From the NCBI GenBank assembly GCA_022843045.1, contig JALHOJ010000013.1, positions 1 through 64,000 of the forward strand: DNA of 64,000 bases. Reading direction: 5' to 3'. This DNA comes from Phycisphaerales bacterium. GTDB lineage: Bacteria > Planctomycetota > Phycisphaerae > Phycisphaerales > UBA1924. The notes below the pieces were generated by a model that worked only from the letters and a program-made list of their open reading frames with translations, searched no databases and was not told the origin of the DNA. This document shows, piece after piece, positions 26,298-34,835 of the stretch. Numbering within the stretch: position 1 is the first letter of the stretch; every line of letters starts with the position of its first letter. A program made the translations under genes and the position numbers.

Positions 26298-26651
26298 CTA
26301 GTCCAGTGCGGCAAGCGCGCTCTTGCGGTCCTTGGTGATGGTCAGCAGCGTGTTGAGCTTGGTCGCCTTCATCACGCCCATGAGGTCGTCGCTGAGCCCG
26401 AAGATGATGAACTTGCCCTTCTGGTTCACGGCTTCCTTGCGAAGATTGAGCAAGAGACCCAGCCCCGCCGAGCCGAGGATGATCACCTGCGACATGTCCA
26501 CGGCGATCTTGCCGCCGCCGGTGGTCATCGAGTCCCGCAGGTCGCCTCCCAAGGGTGTGAGGTCAAAGTCGGTGACGTTCTCGAGCAGCACGGTGGCGAC
26601 GACGCCGCCCGTGGGGAGCTTTTCAGTCTTGACTCGCAGCGTGTCGGCCAT
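26298..26651 (-). CDS. STAS-domain anti-sigma factor antagonist
   Basis: A 117-residue single STAS domain. The start MADTLRVKTEKLPTG is preferred over an upstream ATG by five codons. The segment DMSQVIILGSAGLGLLLNLR carries the serine that is phosphorylated in SpoIIAA/RsbV-type antagonists. In partner switching the unphosphorylated form binds an anti-sigma kinase. No kinase is adjacent; the RsbW-like kinase of this window is at 37.9 kb beside a different STAS gene. It lies downstream of the PEP-CTERM-like gene on the same strand, separated from it by a terminator. Confidence 0.88.
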   Translation of the reverse strand: MADTLRVKTEKLPTGGVVATVLLENVTDFDLTPLGGDLRDSMTTGGGKIAVDMSQVIILGSAGLGLLLNLRKEAVNQKGKFIIFGLSDDLMGVMKATKLNTLLTITKDRKSALAALD

Positions 26652-26717
26652 GGGCGGAGGATACACGCCTTGGCGGGGGAGAGAAGATCCAAGGACCGTC
26701 CCTGTGCGGAAAACAAC

Positions 26718-26743
26718 GAACCCCGCCGGTCAGGGCGGGGTTC
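26718..26743 (-). terminator. rho-independent terminator of the PEP-CTERM-like gene
   Basis: GAACCCCGCC (26718-26727) and GGCGGGGTTC (26734-26743) form a perfect 10-bp stem; on the minus strand the stem is followed by the T-rich GTTGTTTTCC. It lies 44 bp past the stop of the 26787 gene. Confidence 0.85.
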
Positions 26744-26786
26744 GCGAGAAAGGACGTTGTGTTTTCACACGGTCGCGAAAGGCCAA

Positions 26787-27587
26787 TTAGGCCCGACGGC
26801 GACGGCTGGCGACCAGACCGCCCAGACCCAGGAGCGCGACGGCGCCGGGGGTGGGGATGATGGTGCCGGAGATGTTGTCCAGCTGGGCGAAACCGCCAGC
26901 GTTCTGGAAGTTGTCGCTGCGGAAGAGGAACTGCTCAACTGAGGTCGCCGCGACGGTGCCGGTCTGGCTGGTGTAGAACAGGTTGCCGTTCAGGTAGTAC
27001 TGGATCGCGCCCGCGCCAGCGTTGGCGGTGGGATCGGTCGCGACGGCGAGCTGGAACCAGCTGCCGACGGGGAACGCCGCCAGGCTGTCGACGAAGAGCA
27101 GGCCTTCACCCTCGTCGTCCAGGATGCGGATGTTGCCCTGGAAGCTGAGGTTGATGCGCCAGGTCAGCAAGCTCTGCGTGGGAGCCTGGCCGATGAAGTC
27201 ATAGTCCGCGCCGCCCACGTCGGACTGATCGACGTAGAACCACCAGCTGGTGGTGTCAGCGGTGTTGGCGGGGGTGGGGACGCTGGGGCTGAAGCCCAGG
27301 CGCTGGCTGCCCGCGGGGACCGTGGTGTCCTGCTGGATGCGGACCGACTGCACGCCGTCCTGGGGGTTGGTCGTCACGACCGAAGCCCAAGGCAGGTTGA
27401 CGCCGGAGGTGGGCCAGCCGTTCTGGTTGTCCAGCACGCCCGGGGTGAAATTCTCAAAGCTCGTCGTCCACGCGCCCTGAGCGCGCTCGCCGAAACCGGC
27501 GGACAGCGCGGACGTGGACGTGTCGAGAACCTTGGCGCTGGCGACGGAGCCAGCGAGCGCGACGATAGCGAACACAGCGATCTTCAT
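26787..27587 (-). CDS. secreted protein with PEP-CTERM-like sorting tail
   Basis: A 266-residue protein. A signal peptide (MKIAVFAIVALAGSVASA) is followed by a beta-rich region with features of a concanavalin-like fold (TTSFENFTPGVLDNQNGW, WWFYVDQSDVGG, WFQLAVATDPTANAG). The C-terminus reads IIPTPGAVALLGLGGLVASR plus an Arg run, the PTPG variant of the PEP-CTERM signal common in Phycisphaerae. It would be processed by an exosortase-like system at the cell surface. GGAGGAGAGAGG precedes the start. A terminator follows it. Confidence 0.88.
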   Translation of the reverse strand: MKIAVFAIVALAGSVASAKVLDTSTSALSAGFGERAQGAWTTSFENFTPGVLDNQNGWPTSGVNLPWASVVTTNPQDGVQSVRIQQDTTVPAGSQRLGFSPSVPTPANTADTTSWWFYVDQSDVGGADYDFIGQAPTQSLLTWRINLSFQGNIRILDDEGEGLLFVDSLAAFPVGSWFQLAVATDPTANAGAGAIQYYLNGNLFYTSQTGTVAATSVEQFLFRSDNFQNAGGFAQLDNISGTIIPTPGAVALLGLGGLVASRRRRA

Positions 27588-27922
27588 GATTGCCTCTCTC
27601 TCCTCCTATCGCGCTGAGCCGCGCGTGATAAGAGATTCCTGTTCATCCGAACCGGCGCGTGCACACAAACAACCCGCCGGGGCTCCGCGACAAAAGTCGC
27701 CACCGCGCTCGCCGTGTCTTGTCTCTCGGCGGCGATCGCAGTTAAGTGATGATACCCGAAATGGAAGCAAACGAAACGGCAAATGCCGCAAACTTGAGCA
27801 AACGAGCGCAATCTGGGACCATGACCGATCGCGGCAGGCGTGCTTGCAAGCCTTGTTGGCCCCTCAGTATTGTCCTATAAGCAATATCCGGATATGGGCA
27901 TCCGTATGGCGGACGAAGATTC
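27588..27922. other. intergenic region upstream of the PEP-CTERM-like gene
   Basis: This stretch holds no gene. It includes a 12-bp palindrome ATATCCGGATAT at 27884-27895, a small hairpin CGGCAAATGCCG near 27777 and an RBS for the 27587 start. No convincing -35/-10 pair could be fixed by eye. It is visibly less GC-rich than the flanking genes. Confidence 0.5.
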
Positions 27923-28399
27923 TCAACGCGTGGACGGCGGATGCGCCCCGTCGATCGCTGGGATGTGGATCAGGTCCGTGTGCGTCCACGCGAGGAACTG
28001 CAGGATCGCCGCACCGACGGGGAGGGCGGAAATGCAGATCGCGGCGATGGCGAGGCGGCGGCCCAAATCGAAGCGTCTGCGTCCGATGAACTCGCAAATC
28101 GCGATGACGAGAAGGACAGAGGAGAACTTGAGCAGGATGAGGCCCCAGTGGCCCAGCAGATGGATGAACTTCTGCGCGATGGCGTTGACCTCGCGCCCGC
28201 CCAAGCCCCAGATGATCAGGTACGTCATCATGATGTCCAGCGACGAGGCGAGGATGTACCACGCGTAGTGATTCGGGTAGAGCGCGATGCGGCAGATGCC
28301 CAGGGCGCGCCCGAGCGGACCCACGCGGGCGTCGCACGCAGCGTTGATGCCGTCGGGCGGTTCAGTGGACGTGCGGTCGCGTTGGTCGGGTGCTGGCAT
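27923..28399 (-). CDS. DUF5658-like membrane protein
   Basis: A 158-residue protein. Start at 28399 (MPAPDQRDRTSTEPPDGINA) is chosen; the longer frame to 28726 runs antisense through the aroDE end. Three hydrophobic segments are visible: ILASSLDIMMTYLIIWGLGG, GLILLKFSSVLLVIAICEFI and LAIAAICISALPVGAAILQF. The pattern N...D-x-x-x-T-x-x-x...E-x-N resembles DUF5658, a small family of unknown function. It begins 23 bp downstream of aroDE, so it is probably in the same transcript. Confidence 0.6.
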   Translation of the reverse strand: MPAPDQRDRTSTEPPDGINAACDARVGPLGRALGICRIALYPNHYAWYILASSLDIMMTYLIIWGLGGREVNAIAQKFIHLLGHWGLILLKFSSVLLVIAICEFIGRRRFDLGRRLAIAAICISALPVGAAILQFLAWTHTDLIHIPAIDGAHPPSTR

Positions 28400-28422
28400 G
28401 GATGGGCTGTTGACGACGAGGG

Positions 28423-30162
28423 TCAGGGCTGCTGTGCAAGGCGGGTACGGATGAGTTGATCGAAGTGGGCCCGAGTGTCGGTGAGCCCCGTACCACCCGC
28501 GTCGCCAAGCCACGCCTTCGACTGCAGCGCGGCTTGCTCGACAAACATCGTTGCACCGTCGATGGTCTGCCAGCCGGCCTCGCGGGCGGCGCGAATCGCG
28601 GCGGTTTCGAGCGGGTGGTAGATGGTCTCGATCAGCGCGACGCGGGGCGATGCGGGGCACTGCGTCATCGAGTCGATTGGCATGGCGGATCGCCCAGCGG
28701 TGTCGCCCATACCCACGCTCGTGCACTGGATGAACACGTCGCAGCAGGCCTTGGGCAATGCCTCCAGAGGCATCGAGACGATCTTGGGCGCGGCCTTGCC
28801 GGTACTCGCCAATCGCTCGCCCACGGCTTTCGCAAAGGGCTCGAGTCGCGAGGCGGCGGTCTGGGCTTTCTCGATGTCGCGGTTGTACAGCACCACGGTG
28901 CGCCCGAGCGACAGCCCGGCGAACGCCGCCGCGAGACCTGCGCCGCCCGCGCCGACGACGCCCACGCGCAGCGGCTCCGTCGCGACAATCCGTTGGGCCG
29001 CCAGTTCCAGGCAGTGCGCAAGCGCGGGGGCGTCGGTGTTGCAGACTTCACAGGTGAGCACTTGATCATCACGGTCACGCCGGACGATCAGCGTGTTCGC
29101 CGCGCCCGTGGCTTGTGTTGCGGCGTCCATGGTCCAGCCCGAAGCCTCGGCAAGGCGTGCCAGGTTCGCCTTGTGGGGCATCGTGACCGATGCGCCGCTG
29201 AAGGAGAGCGTGGGATGCTCGATGAGTTCCATCAACGCGGCCCGAAACGCCGCGAAGGAGAGATCGGCGTCTTCGTACCCCGCGATCGGCAGCGGCACAT
29301 ACACCGCATCTTCGTTCGCCCTCGCAAACGCGGCATTGTGCACCAAGGGCGAGAGAGAGTGCGCGACGGGATGCCCGATGATGCCGAAGACCCGCGTCTT
29401 TGGATTGATCGACTTGAATCGATACTGCTCGATCAGTTCGCGCAGCGTGGGCTGCCCCGGTGCGGTCGCTTGCTGCGGCCGCAGCGCGGCGAACGTCAGA
29501 AACGAACCGAACTTGGGCGCGAGGATGCGCGACAGCACGCCAAACTCGCCCATGCCCAGCGCGATCGTCGGCTTGGCGAGTTGCCGAGGCAGGTCGAGCA
29601 GCTCAAGGCTGTCATGCAGCGAGCGGGCGCGGTACGCGACCTTCACGATGCTCGCCGCGGATTCGTCGCGCATCGCGAGCACACGTCGGAGCAGGTCCGC
29701 GGGGCGGCCTTGGAAGTCATGCGTGGAGAGGACGAGCGAGGTCTTGAGGTCGCGGAGCTGCCGCGGGTGCTCGACGCACAGACGCACTTTCTGGGCAAGG
29801 TTCGCAGACCGCGAGAAGCTCGACCACTCCACATCCAGATATCGCGGCGGATGCTCGCTGGCGGCCGTCAGCTTCTCGAACAGGCTGATGCGGTCGGCGT
29901 CGTCAGCGTCATAATCGCCGCCCTCGCTCGCGACCCGGCAGGTCAGGATGCACGGGAGCGGCGAACGCTCAATCAAGTTGATCAGCTGAGCGACGATCGC
30001 AGCGTCGGCGTCGTCGCCGCCCGCGCTCTCGGAGGATGCGCCATGGAAGAACGAGTCGATCCGCCACTCGACGATCGTCGCGCCGTCACGCTTGGCCAAC
30101 GCAGCGTCCGCGAGGGCTTGGTCGACGCTCTCGACGGTGATGGGAACGCAGATCGCGGTCAT
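28423..30162 (-). CDS. aroDE: bifunctional type I 3-dehydroquinate dehydratase / shikimate dehydrogenase
   Basis: A 579-residue fusion catalysing steps 3 and 4 of the shikimate pathway. Residues 1-245: type I dehydratase with VEWRID, His148 in LSTHDF and the Schiff-base Lys174 in SIVKVAYRAR. Residues 255-575: shikimate dehydrogenase with HPVAHSLSPLVHN, catalytic Lys331 in VTMPHKANL, Asp377 in CNTDAPA and the NADP loop GAGGAG at 404-409. This order is the same as in plant DHQ-SDH and occurs in some planctomycetes and chlamydiae. The start at 30162 (MTAICVPITVESVDQALADA) was chosen over 30267. It follows the Minf_1886 gene by 10 bp. Confidence 0.94.
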   Translation of the reverse strand: MTAICVPITVESVDQALADAALAKRDGATIVEWRIDSFFHGASSESAGGDDADAAIVAQLINLIERSPLPCILTCRVASEGGDYDADDADRISLFEKLTAASEHPPRYLDVEWSSFSRSANLAQKVRLCVEHPRQLRDLKTSLVLSTHDFQGRPADLLRRVLAMRDESAASIVKVAYRARSLHDSLELLDLPRQLAKPTIALGMGEFGVLSRILAPKFGSFLTFAALRPQQATAPGQPTLRELIEQYRFKSINPKTRVFGIIGHPVAHSLSPLVHNAAFARANEDAVYVPLPIAGYEDADLSFAAFRAALMELIEHPTLSFSGASVTMPHKANLARLAEASGWTMDAATQATGAANTLIVRRDRDDQVLTCEVCNTDAPALAHCLELAAQRIVATEPLRVGVVGAGGAGLAAAFAGLSLGRTVVLYNRDIEKAQTAASRLEPFAKAVGERLASTGKAAPKIVSMPLEALPKACCDVFIQCTSVGMGDTAGRSAMPIDSMTQCPASPRVALIETIYHPLETAAIRAAREAGWQTIDGATMFVEQAALQSKAWLGDAGGTGLTDTRAHFDQLIRTRLAQQP

Positions 30163-30172
30163 GGGGCGCGAC

Positions 30173-30658
30173 CTAGTTGGAGGTGGGGAGATTGGGCTTG
30201 GAGGGAAGATCGACGAACGCGTCGTCGAAGCTGAAGACGTCGCGGAAGTCCTCGGCGCTGTCTTCATCGGTCTTGCGCATCATGCCGGCGTCGATCATCG
30301 CGAAGACGATCTTGCCGAAGTCCTCGGTGCCGCGGATGTGCCACTTCGCGAGGACAGTCTTGGCAAGCCGGCCGTACTGCCGCTGGGCGTAGTCTCGCAG
30401 GCCCAGGCAGAGCTGGCGGCCCGAAACGTGGCGCGACTCATCAACGCGCTGCAGCGACGCCTCATCGGCGGCGCGAAGCTTGGCCGGTTCCTCCCCATGC
30501 ACGCCCCGCGCGGTATACGCGAGACCCTCGCGCACAAACTCGTACGCGGCGATCGGGAATGGCCCGGCCTTCTGGCGTGCTTGGCGGAATCGGGAGTCGA
30601 GGTCGGTCACGGTCGTCGGTCCTGCGAAAACAAACTGCACACGATCACGCGTCGCCAT
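30173..30658 (-). CDS. Minf_1886 family protein
   Basis: A 161-residue protein matching the pattern of the Minf_1886 family: PFPIAAYEFVREGLAYTARG near the N-terminus, RHVSGRQLCLGLRDYAQRQY in the middle, then LAKWHIRGTEDFGKIVFAMI and KTDEDSAEDFRDVFSF. The family is widespread in planctomycetes and verrucomicrobia, with no known function. It is 10 bp upstream of aroDE, so the pair is probably co-expressed. Confidence 0.82.
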   Translation of the reverse strand: MATRDRVQFVFAGPTTVTDLDSRFRQARQKAGPFPIAAYEFVREGLAYTARGVHGEEPAKLRAADEASLQRVDESRHVSGRQLCLGLRDYAQRQYGRLAKTVLAKWHIRGTEDFGKIVFAMIDAGMMRKTDEDSAEDFRDVFSFDDAFVDLPSKPNLPTSN

Positions 30659-30812
30659 GAAGTGTTGGACGCCTGATGCCCTCTGGCGATTCGCTCAATC
30701 TCTCGCACGGGATACACCACCGTACGACGAATCGAGCGAGGGACACCCTCCCATACGCGATAGTTGGGAAGATGGTTTTCGGCTTGCGCCGTGGGAAGGG
30801 GTGGAGAAATAC

Positions 30813-31553
30813 CTATTTCGCTTGCCGCGGCGCCCGCCAAGCCGAGCCGCGTTGCCTTGGCCTCTGCTGCAGAAGGACTTGGCGAAGACTGCGCGCGGAG
30901 CGCGGAAACGGCACGGACAGGCAGGGATGGCCCGCAACACCGAATCGCAGAAGCCTCCGCGACCAAACGTTACCCGAACCTATGCCGATGCGCGGGCCCA
31001 GGACGATGCGGTTGACGGATGCCGGGAGGACAGTTGAGCGTTCGATCCAGAGATCGGAATGGGTGACAAGGTCGATGCCGTTCTGATCACGAGCGATCTG
31101 CAGGGCTTCGCAAAGCCGCGCGGGCCCCGCACACAGGTCGCGATCGCGTTTCGCGCCAGGGCGATTCGCCCGCATCGCCTCAAGACCCTCGACTGGCTCC
31201 AACGCCCGAAGCAGCACCGCGACCGGTTCGTCGACCTCGCCGCAGACCACGTTGCAGCAGAAGTGCATGCCGTAGGTGAAGTAGACGTAGAAACTGCCCG
31301 CGGGGGCGTACATCACCTCATTGCGAGGCGTGCGCCGCCCGCCATAAGAGTGGCACGCGCGATCGCGAACCCCGACGTACGCCTCCGTCTCGACGATGGT
31401 GCCCGCGAGGCGTGTGCCATTGGGCAGCACGCGCACCAGCGAGCAGCCCAGCAACATCGGCGCGAGTTCCTCCGCCGGCCTGCGGAAGAACTCCCCATCG
31501 CAACGCCCGCGGCTCGATGCCTCGATGCCGGGCTGCCTCGCTGCCTTCTTCAC
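30813..31553 (-). CDS. DNA-3-methyladenine glycosylase (AAG/MPG family)
   Basis: A 246-residue protein. It excises alkylated purines in base-excision repair. Family motifs: LAGTIVETEAYVGVRDRACH with the catalytic Glu, YAPAGSFYVYFTYGMHFCCN, LLRALEPVEGLEAMRANR, LCAGPARLCEALQI and GPRIGIG. The last 30 residues are Arg/Gln-rich and exceed the family end. The start overlaps the stop of the TfoX-N gene (ATGA at 31550-31553), so the two are translationally coupled. Confidence 0.92.
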   Translation of the reverse strand: MKKAARQPGIEASSRGRCDGEFFRRPAEELAPMLLGCSLVRVLPNGTRLAGTIVETEAYVGVRDRACHSYGGRRTPRNEVMYAPAGSFYVYFTYGMHFCCNVVCGEVDEPVAVLLRALEPVEGLEAMRANRPGAKRDRDLCAGPARLCEALQIARDQNGIDLVTHSDLWIERSTVLPASVNRIVLGPRIGIGSGNVWSRRLLRFGVAGHPCLSVPFPRSARSLRQVLLQQRPRQRGSAWRAPRQAK

Positions 31554-31996
31554 GTCGACTTCCTTCGTGCCGAGCGCGGAGCAGGCTTGGCGGCTGGTTT
31601 CGAAGCCTTGCTCGCTGTCTTCTTCTTGGCGTTCTGCTTTGGCTTCGCGGCCTTGGCCGCCGAGCGTTTGGCCGGGCGCTGGCCGGCGTCGACGCCCAGC
31701 CGCGCCCAGGAGAGCATGGCTTCGCGATCATCGAGCGCGTCGTCGGGCAGGCGGGCGTAGTTCATTGTCTTGGCGGGCTGGTCCTTGAACGGCGCGAACA
31801 GGCTCGACCCCGCGGCGAGAAACCGCGGCAGCGTCGACTCGTTCACCTTGATGTAGAGTTGATCGTCGTCGATCAACGCGAAGATGGCGTTGTCGCAGTA
31901 GAGCGTGCGCCCGCCCATCATCGATCTGGCCTGGATCTGGCCCAGCGGGGCCAATTGTTCACAGATGAACTCGACGAACTCGTTGGAGACGGGCAT
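31550..31996 (-). CDS. TfoX/Sxy N-terminal domain protein with Lys/Ala-rich tail
   Basis: A 148-residue protein. Residues 1-100 match TfoX_N: VEFICEQLAPLGQIQARSMM, GRTLYCDNAIFALIDDDQLY and MNYARLPDDALDDREAMLSW. From residue about 105 a histone-like tail of Lys, Ala and Pro repeats (KAAKPKQNAKKKTASKASKP) follows. TfoX/Sxy regulates competence in gammaproteobacteria; single-domain TfoX_N proteins elsewhere have no proven role. The basic tail suggests DNA binding. It precedes the 3-methyladenine glycosylase with a four-base overlap. Confidence 0.82.
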   Translation of the reverse strand: MPVSNEFVEFICEQLAPLGQIQARSMMGGRTLYCDNAIFALIDDDQLYIKVNESTLPRFLAAGSSLFAPFKDQPAKTMNYARLPDDALDDREAMLSWARLGVDAGQRPAKRSAAKAAKPKQNAKKKTASKASKPAAKPAPRSARRKST

Positions 31997-32151
31997 GCAG
32001 AGATTCTTGGAGGGGCCGACTAGGCGGACTGCAGCATCGGTCGGAGGAATCGGCCAGTCAAGGCGCGACAACTCGCCAACACTGCTGCGTGCGTCACGGC
32101 GAAGCAACTTCAGCGGATGCGGGCGGCGCGAGCGTGCGTTGGAGTGGCGAC

Positions 32152-32886
32152 ATGACCATTCGGATCGCATGGGATGGCCAGGCAATCCCGACGGCACCAC
32201 CGCTCAGCGCCCAGCAAGTCGAGGCTCGCGTCGGCGCGGTTCGCGACGCAGTCGACGAGGCTTTGCGTGCGGGACTGCTTGAGGGTGTCGTCGATTGCCT
32301 CGCCAGCGCGACGGTGGTACAAGTCGTATGTGATCCGCGCAGCGATGCCCAATTGATCATGGCAGCCATGACGGCGATCGTGCGGGATTGCGTTCACAGT
32401 GATCAGGTAGCGGTCCACGCCCCGCGGCACATCTTGATCCCGGTTTGCTACGACCCGCGAGTCTGGTCCGTGGGACAGCATGCCACCACAGGCAACGATG
32501 CTGTTCGCGATTGGGCCCGCGACCTGGGTGACGTCGCGCGAGAATCCGCCTTGCCCATCGAGGACCTGATCGCGCAGCACGCAGACGCGACATATCGCGT
32601 CCAGTTCCTCGGCTTCGCGCCAGGCTTCGCGTATCTCGCCGGCCTGCCCTCGCGATTGCATGTCCCACGCCTTCCCTCACCCCGCCCCATGGTGCCCGCA
32701 GGATCCGTCGCAATCGCCGCGGGGCAAGCGGGCGTGTACGCGCTCGCCACGCCCGGCGGGTGGCGGGTGCTGGGGCGGACGCCGCTCGCGATGTTCGATG
32801 CGCGCCGCGGTGCGATGCTGCGGGCGGGGGATGCAGTGAGGTTTCAGCGGATTGGGTGGGAGCGATATGTCGAGATGATGGGCTGA
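32152..32886 (+). CDS. pxpB: 5-oxoprolinase subunit PxpB (KipI family)
   Basis: A 244-residue protein with the allophanate hydrolase subunit 1 signature: HILIPVCYDPRVWSVGQ (usually V-Y-D-x-x-x-G-x-D), YRVQFLGFAPGFAYLAGLP, LPSPRPMVPAGSVAIAAGQA and GVYALATPGGWRVLGRTP. With PxpA and PxpC it forms the ATP-dependent enzyme that opens 5-oxoproline to glutamate. GGAG lies 8 bases before the start at 32152. The fused pxpC-pxpA gene follows after 68 bp. Confidence 0.92.
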   Translation: MTIRIAWDGQAIPTAPPLSAQQVEARVGAVRDAVDEALRAGLLEGVVDCLASATVVQVVCDPRSDAQLIMAAMTAIVRDCVHSDQVAVHAPRHILIPVCYDPRVWSVGQHATTGNDAVRDWARDLGDVARESALPIEDLIAQHADATYRVQFLGFAPGFAYLAGLPSRLHVPRLPSPRPMVPAGSVAIAAGQAGVYALATPGGWRVLGRTPLAMFDARRGAMLRAGDAVRFQRIGWERYVEMMG

Positions 32887-32954
32887 TTGGACAATCAGTT
32901 GCTGGAAGTGAGGAATGCAACTGCAGGACGGTGAAGCGGCGAAACGGTGAACTC

Positions 32955-34754
32955 ATGCGAATGCGTGTGGTGCAACCTGGCGTGTGTGCGAGCGTGCAGG
33001 ACTTGGGGAGACCCGGGCTCGCAGGGATGGGCGTGCCGCGCAGCGGCGCGGCGGATGCGCTCGCGCTGCGCGTGGGTAATCGGCTGGTGGGCAATCCCGA
33101 CGACGCTGCGGCGATCGAGATGACGCTGGTAGGGTGCGAGCTCGCGTTTGAAGGCGAGCGAGACGAGGAGTGCTGGGTGGTGTTGGCGGGGAGCGGCCTG
33201 CGGGGCGCAGTGCTGCGTGCCGCACGCTCAAGCGACGGCGCGGATCGCGCGGTTGCGCCGTGGCAGCCCTTCATCGTTCGCGCGGGCGATCTTCTTCGAT
33301 GCGGCACGATGGCTGATGCCAGGCTGGGTGGCGGCGTCCGCGCGTACCTCTGCGTTCGCGGCGGGATCGATGTGCCCAGAGTCCTGGGCAGTCGCAGCAC
33401 GCACGCGCGGGCCGGCCTGGGCGGGCATGAGGGCCGGGTGTTGCGGGCGGGTGATGTTCTGAGCGTGTTGCCGTCGGTGCGAGAGAGCGAAGATGTGCGG
33501 CGGATGCCGGAGGCAGTGCCAGCGTTGCTTGGCGAACCTCCGCAGCCCCAGGGGCAGGCCACCTCCGGCCAAGCCACCACCATCTGGGTCACGCCCGGGC
33601 CGCACGCTGCGCTGTTTGTGCGTTCGCCCGGCGCGCTGCTGGATCACGTGGAGTTCACCGTGAGTTCCCGATCCGATCGCATGGGCGTGCGGCTTGAAGG
33701 CGTCGCGCTCCCCAGCCCGATGGGTCTCGCCGCGGGGGGCGGGCGTTTGGCGAGCGAGCCGATGCCGCGGGGTGCGATCCAAGTGCCGCCCGATGGGCAT
33801 CCGATCGTGCTGATGCCCGATGGACCGACGACGGGCGGCTATCCGGTGATCGCGACGGTGGCCAGCGTGCACGTGCCAAGGTTGGGGCGGCTTGGGCCCG
33901 GCGCCAAGGTGCGTCTGGTCTGTGTGGACGAGGCGCGAGCCCGCGCCGAGTGGCGGCGGGTCGAGAGCGCGCTCTCGCGGGTGCTGCCTGCCGTCGCAAG
34001 CGTCCTCATCAACGCCGACGTGGGCGAGGACCCCAGCGACGCAGGCATCGCACGGGATGCTGCGCTCATGGACCATCTGGACCTCATCCACGTCGCGTGC
34101 GGCGGACACGCGGGCGATGAACGCACAATGAGAAGCCTCGTGCGAACAGCCCAGGATGCGAGCGGGAGCCAGCGCCCTCGCACATTGCTGATCGGCGCGC
34201 ATCCCAGCTATCCCGACCGCGCGAACTTCGGGCGAGCGCGGATGCCCCTGAGCGCTGACGCGCTGCAAGCCAGCGTGCGCGAGCAGGTCGCCGCGTTGGT
34301 GCGCATCGCACACGAAGAAGGTGCGTCGGTGCGCACCATCAAGCCCCACGGTGCGTTGTACCACGACTGCGCGGACGCCAACATCGCGCGCGCGGTCGCA
34401 GACGGAGCGGCAGACGCGCTCGGCGTCGCGTTGCGATCCTGCTCCCTCGTCGGAGCCGCGGCGAGCCCGGCCATCGACCATTGGCGCGCCTTGGGCTGGG
34501 CGACGCTGGAAGAAGGCTTCGCGGATCGGACCTACCAACCGGACGGGACGCTCACGCCGCGCTCGCTCGCTGGAAGCGTGATCAATGACCCCGCGCGGGC
34601 CGCACGCCAAGCGCGGGCGCTGATCGACAGACGTGGCATGACACTCGGGCTCGACACGGGATTGATGCTGGGGGTCGACACGATCTGCGTGCACAGCGAT
34701 ACAGCAGGCGCGGTGGCCATCGCCCAAGCCGTCCGCAACCAAACGCGAGCGTGA
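32955..34754 (+). CDS. pxpCA: fused 5-oxoprolinase subunits PxpC and PxpA
   Basis: A 599-residue protein that joins two normally separate subunits. Residues 1 to about 345 are PxpC (KipA/allophanate subunit 2): VVQPGVCASVQDLGRPGLAG, GVRAYLCVRGGIDVPRVLGS, SSRSDRMGVRLEG, MPDGPTTGGYPVIATV. Residues 349-599 are PxpA (LamB/YcsF): LINADVGED, HVACGGHAGDERTMRSLVR, IKPHGALYHDCA, EGFADRTYQPDGTL and ICVHSDTAGAVAIAQAVR. The junction (ALSRVLPAVASVLINADVGE) has no stop and no internal ATG suitable for separate start. The start at 32955 was chosen over 32760, which overlaps pxpB. The hydrolysis product would be glutamate. Confidence 0.92.
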   Translation: MRMRVVQPGVCASVQDLGRPGLAGMGVPRSGAADALALRVGNRLVGNPDDAAAIEMTLVGCELAFEGERDEECWVVLAGSGLRGAVLRAARSSDGADRAVAPWQPFIVRAGDLLRCGTMADARLGGGVRAYLCVRGGIDVPRVLGSRSTHARAGLGGHEGRVLRAGDVLSVLPSVRESEDVRRMPEAVPALLGEPPQPQGQATSGQATTIWVTPGPHAALFVRSPGALLDHVEFTVSSRSDRMGVRLEGVALPSPMGLAAGGGRLASEPMPRGAIQVPPDGHPIVLMPDGPTTGGYPVIATVASVHVPRLGRLGPGAKVRLVCVDEARARAEWRRVESALSRVLPAVASVLINADVGEDPSDAGIARDAALMDHLDLIHVACGGHAGDERTMRSLVRTAQDASGSQRPRTLLIGAHPSYPDRANFGRARMPLSADALQASVREQVAALVRIAHEEGASVRTIKPHGALYHDCADANIARAVADGAADALGVALRSCSLVGAAASPAIDHWRALGWATLEEGFADRTYQPDGTLTPRSLAGSVINDPARAARQARALIDRRGMTLGLDTGLMLGVDTICVHSDTAGAVAIAQAVRNQTRA

Positions 34755-34835
34755 GCGAGCGCCGAACGCGGCGTGCATCAGACGCTTCCTGACTGGCGCG
34801 TTTCGTCCCGACACGAACCCGGGTACGCTTACGTC

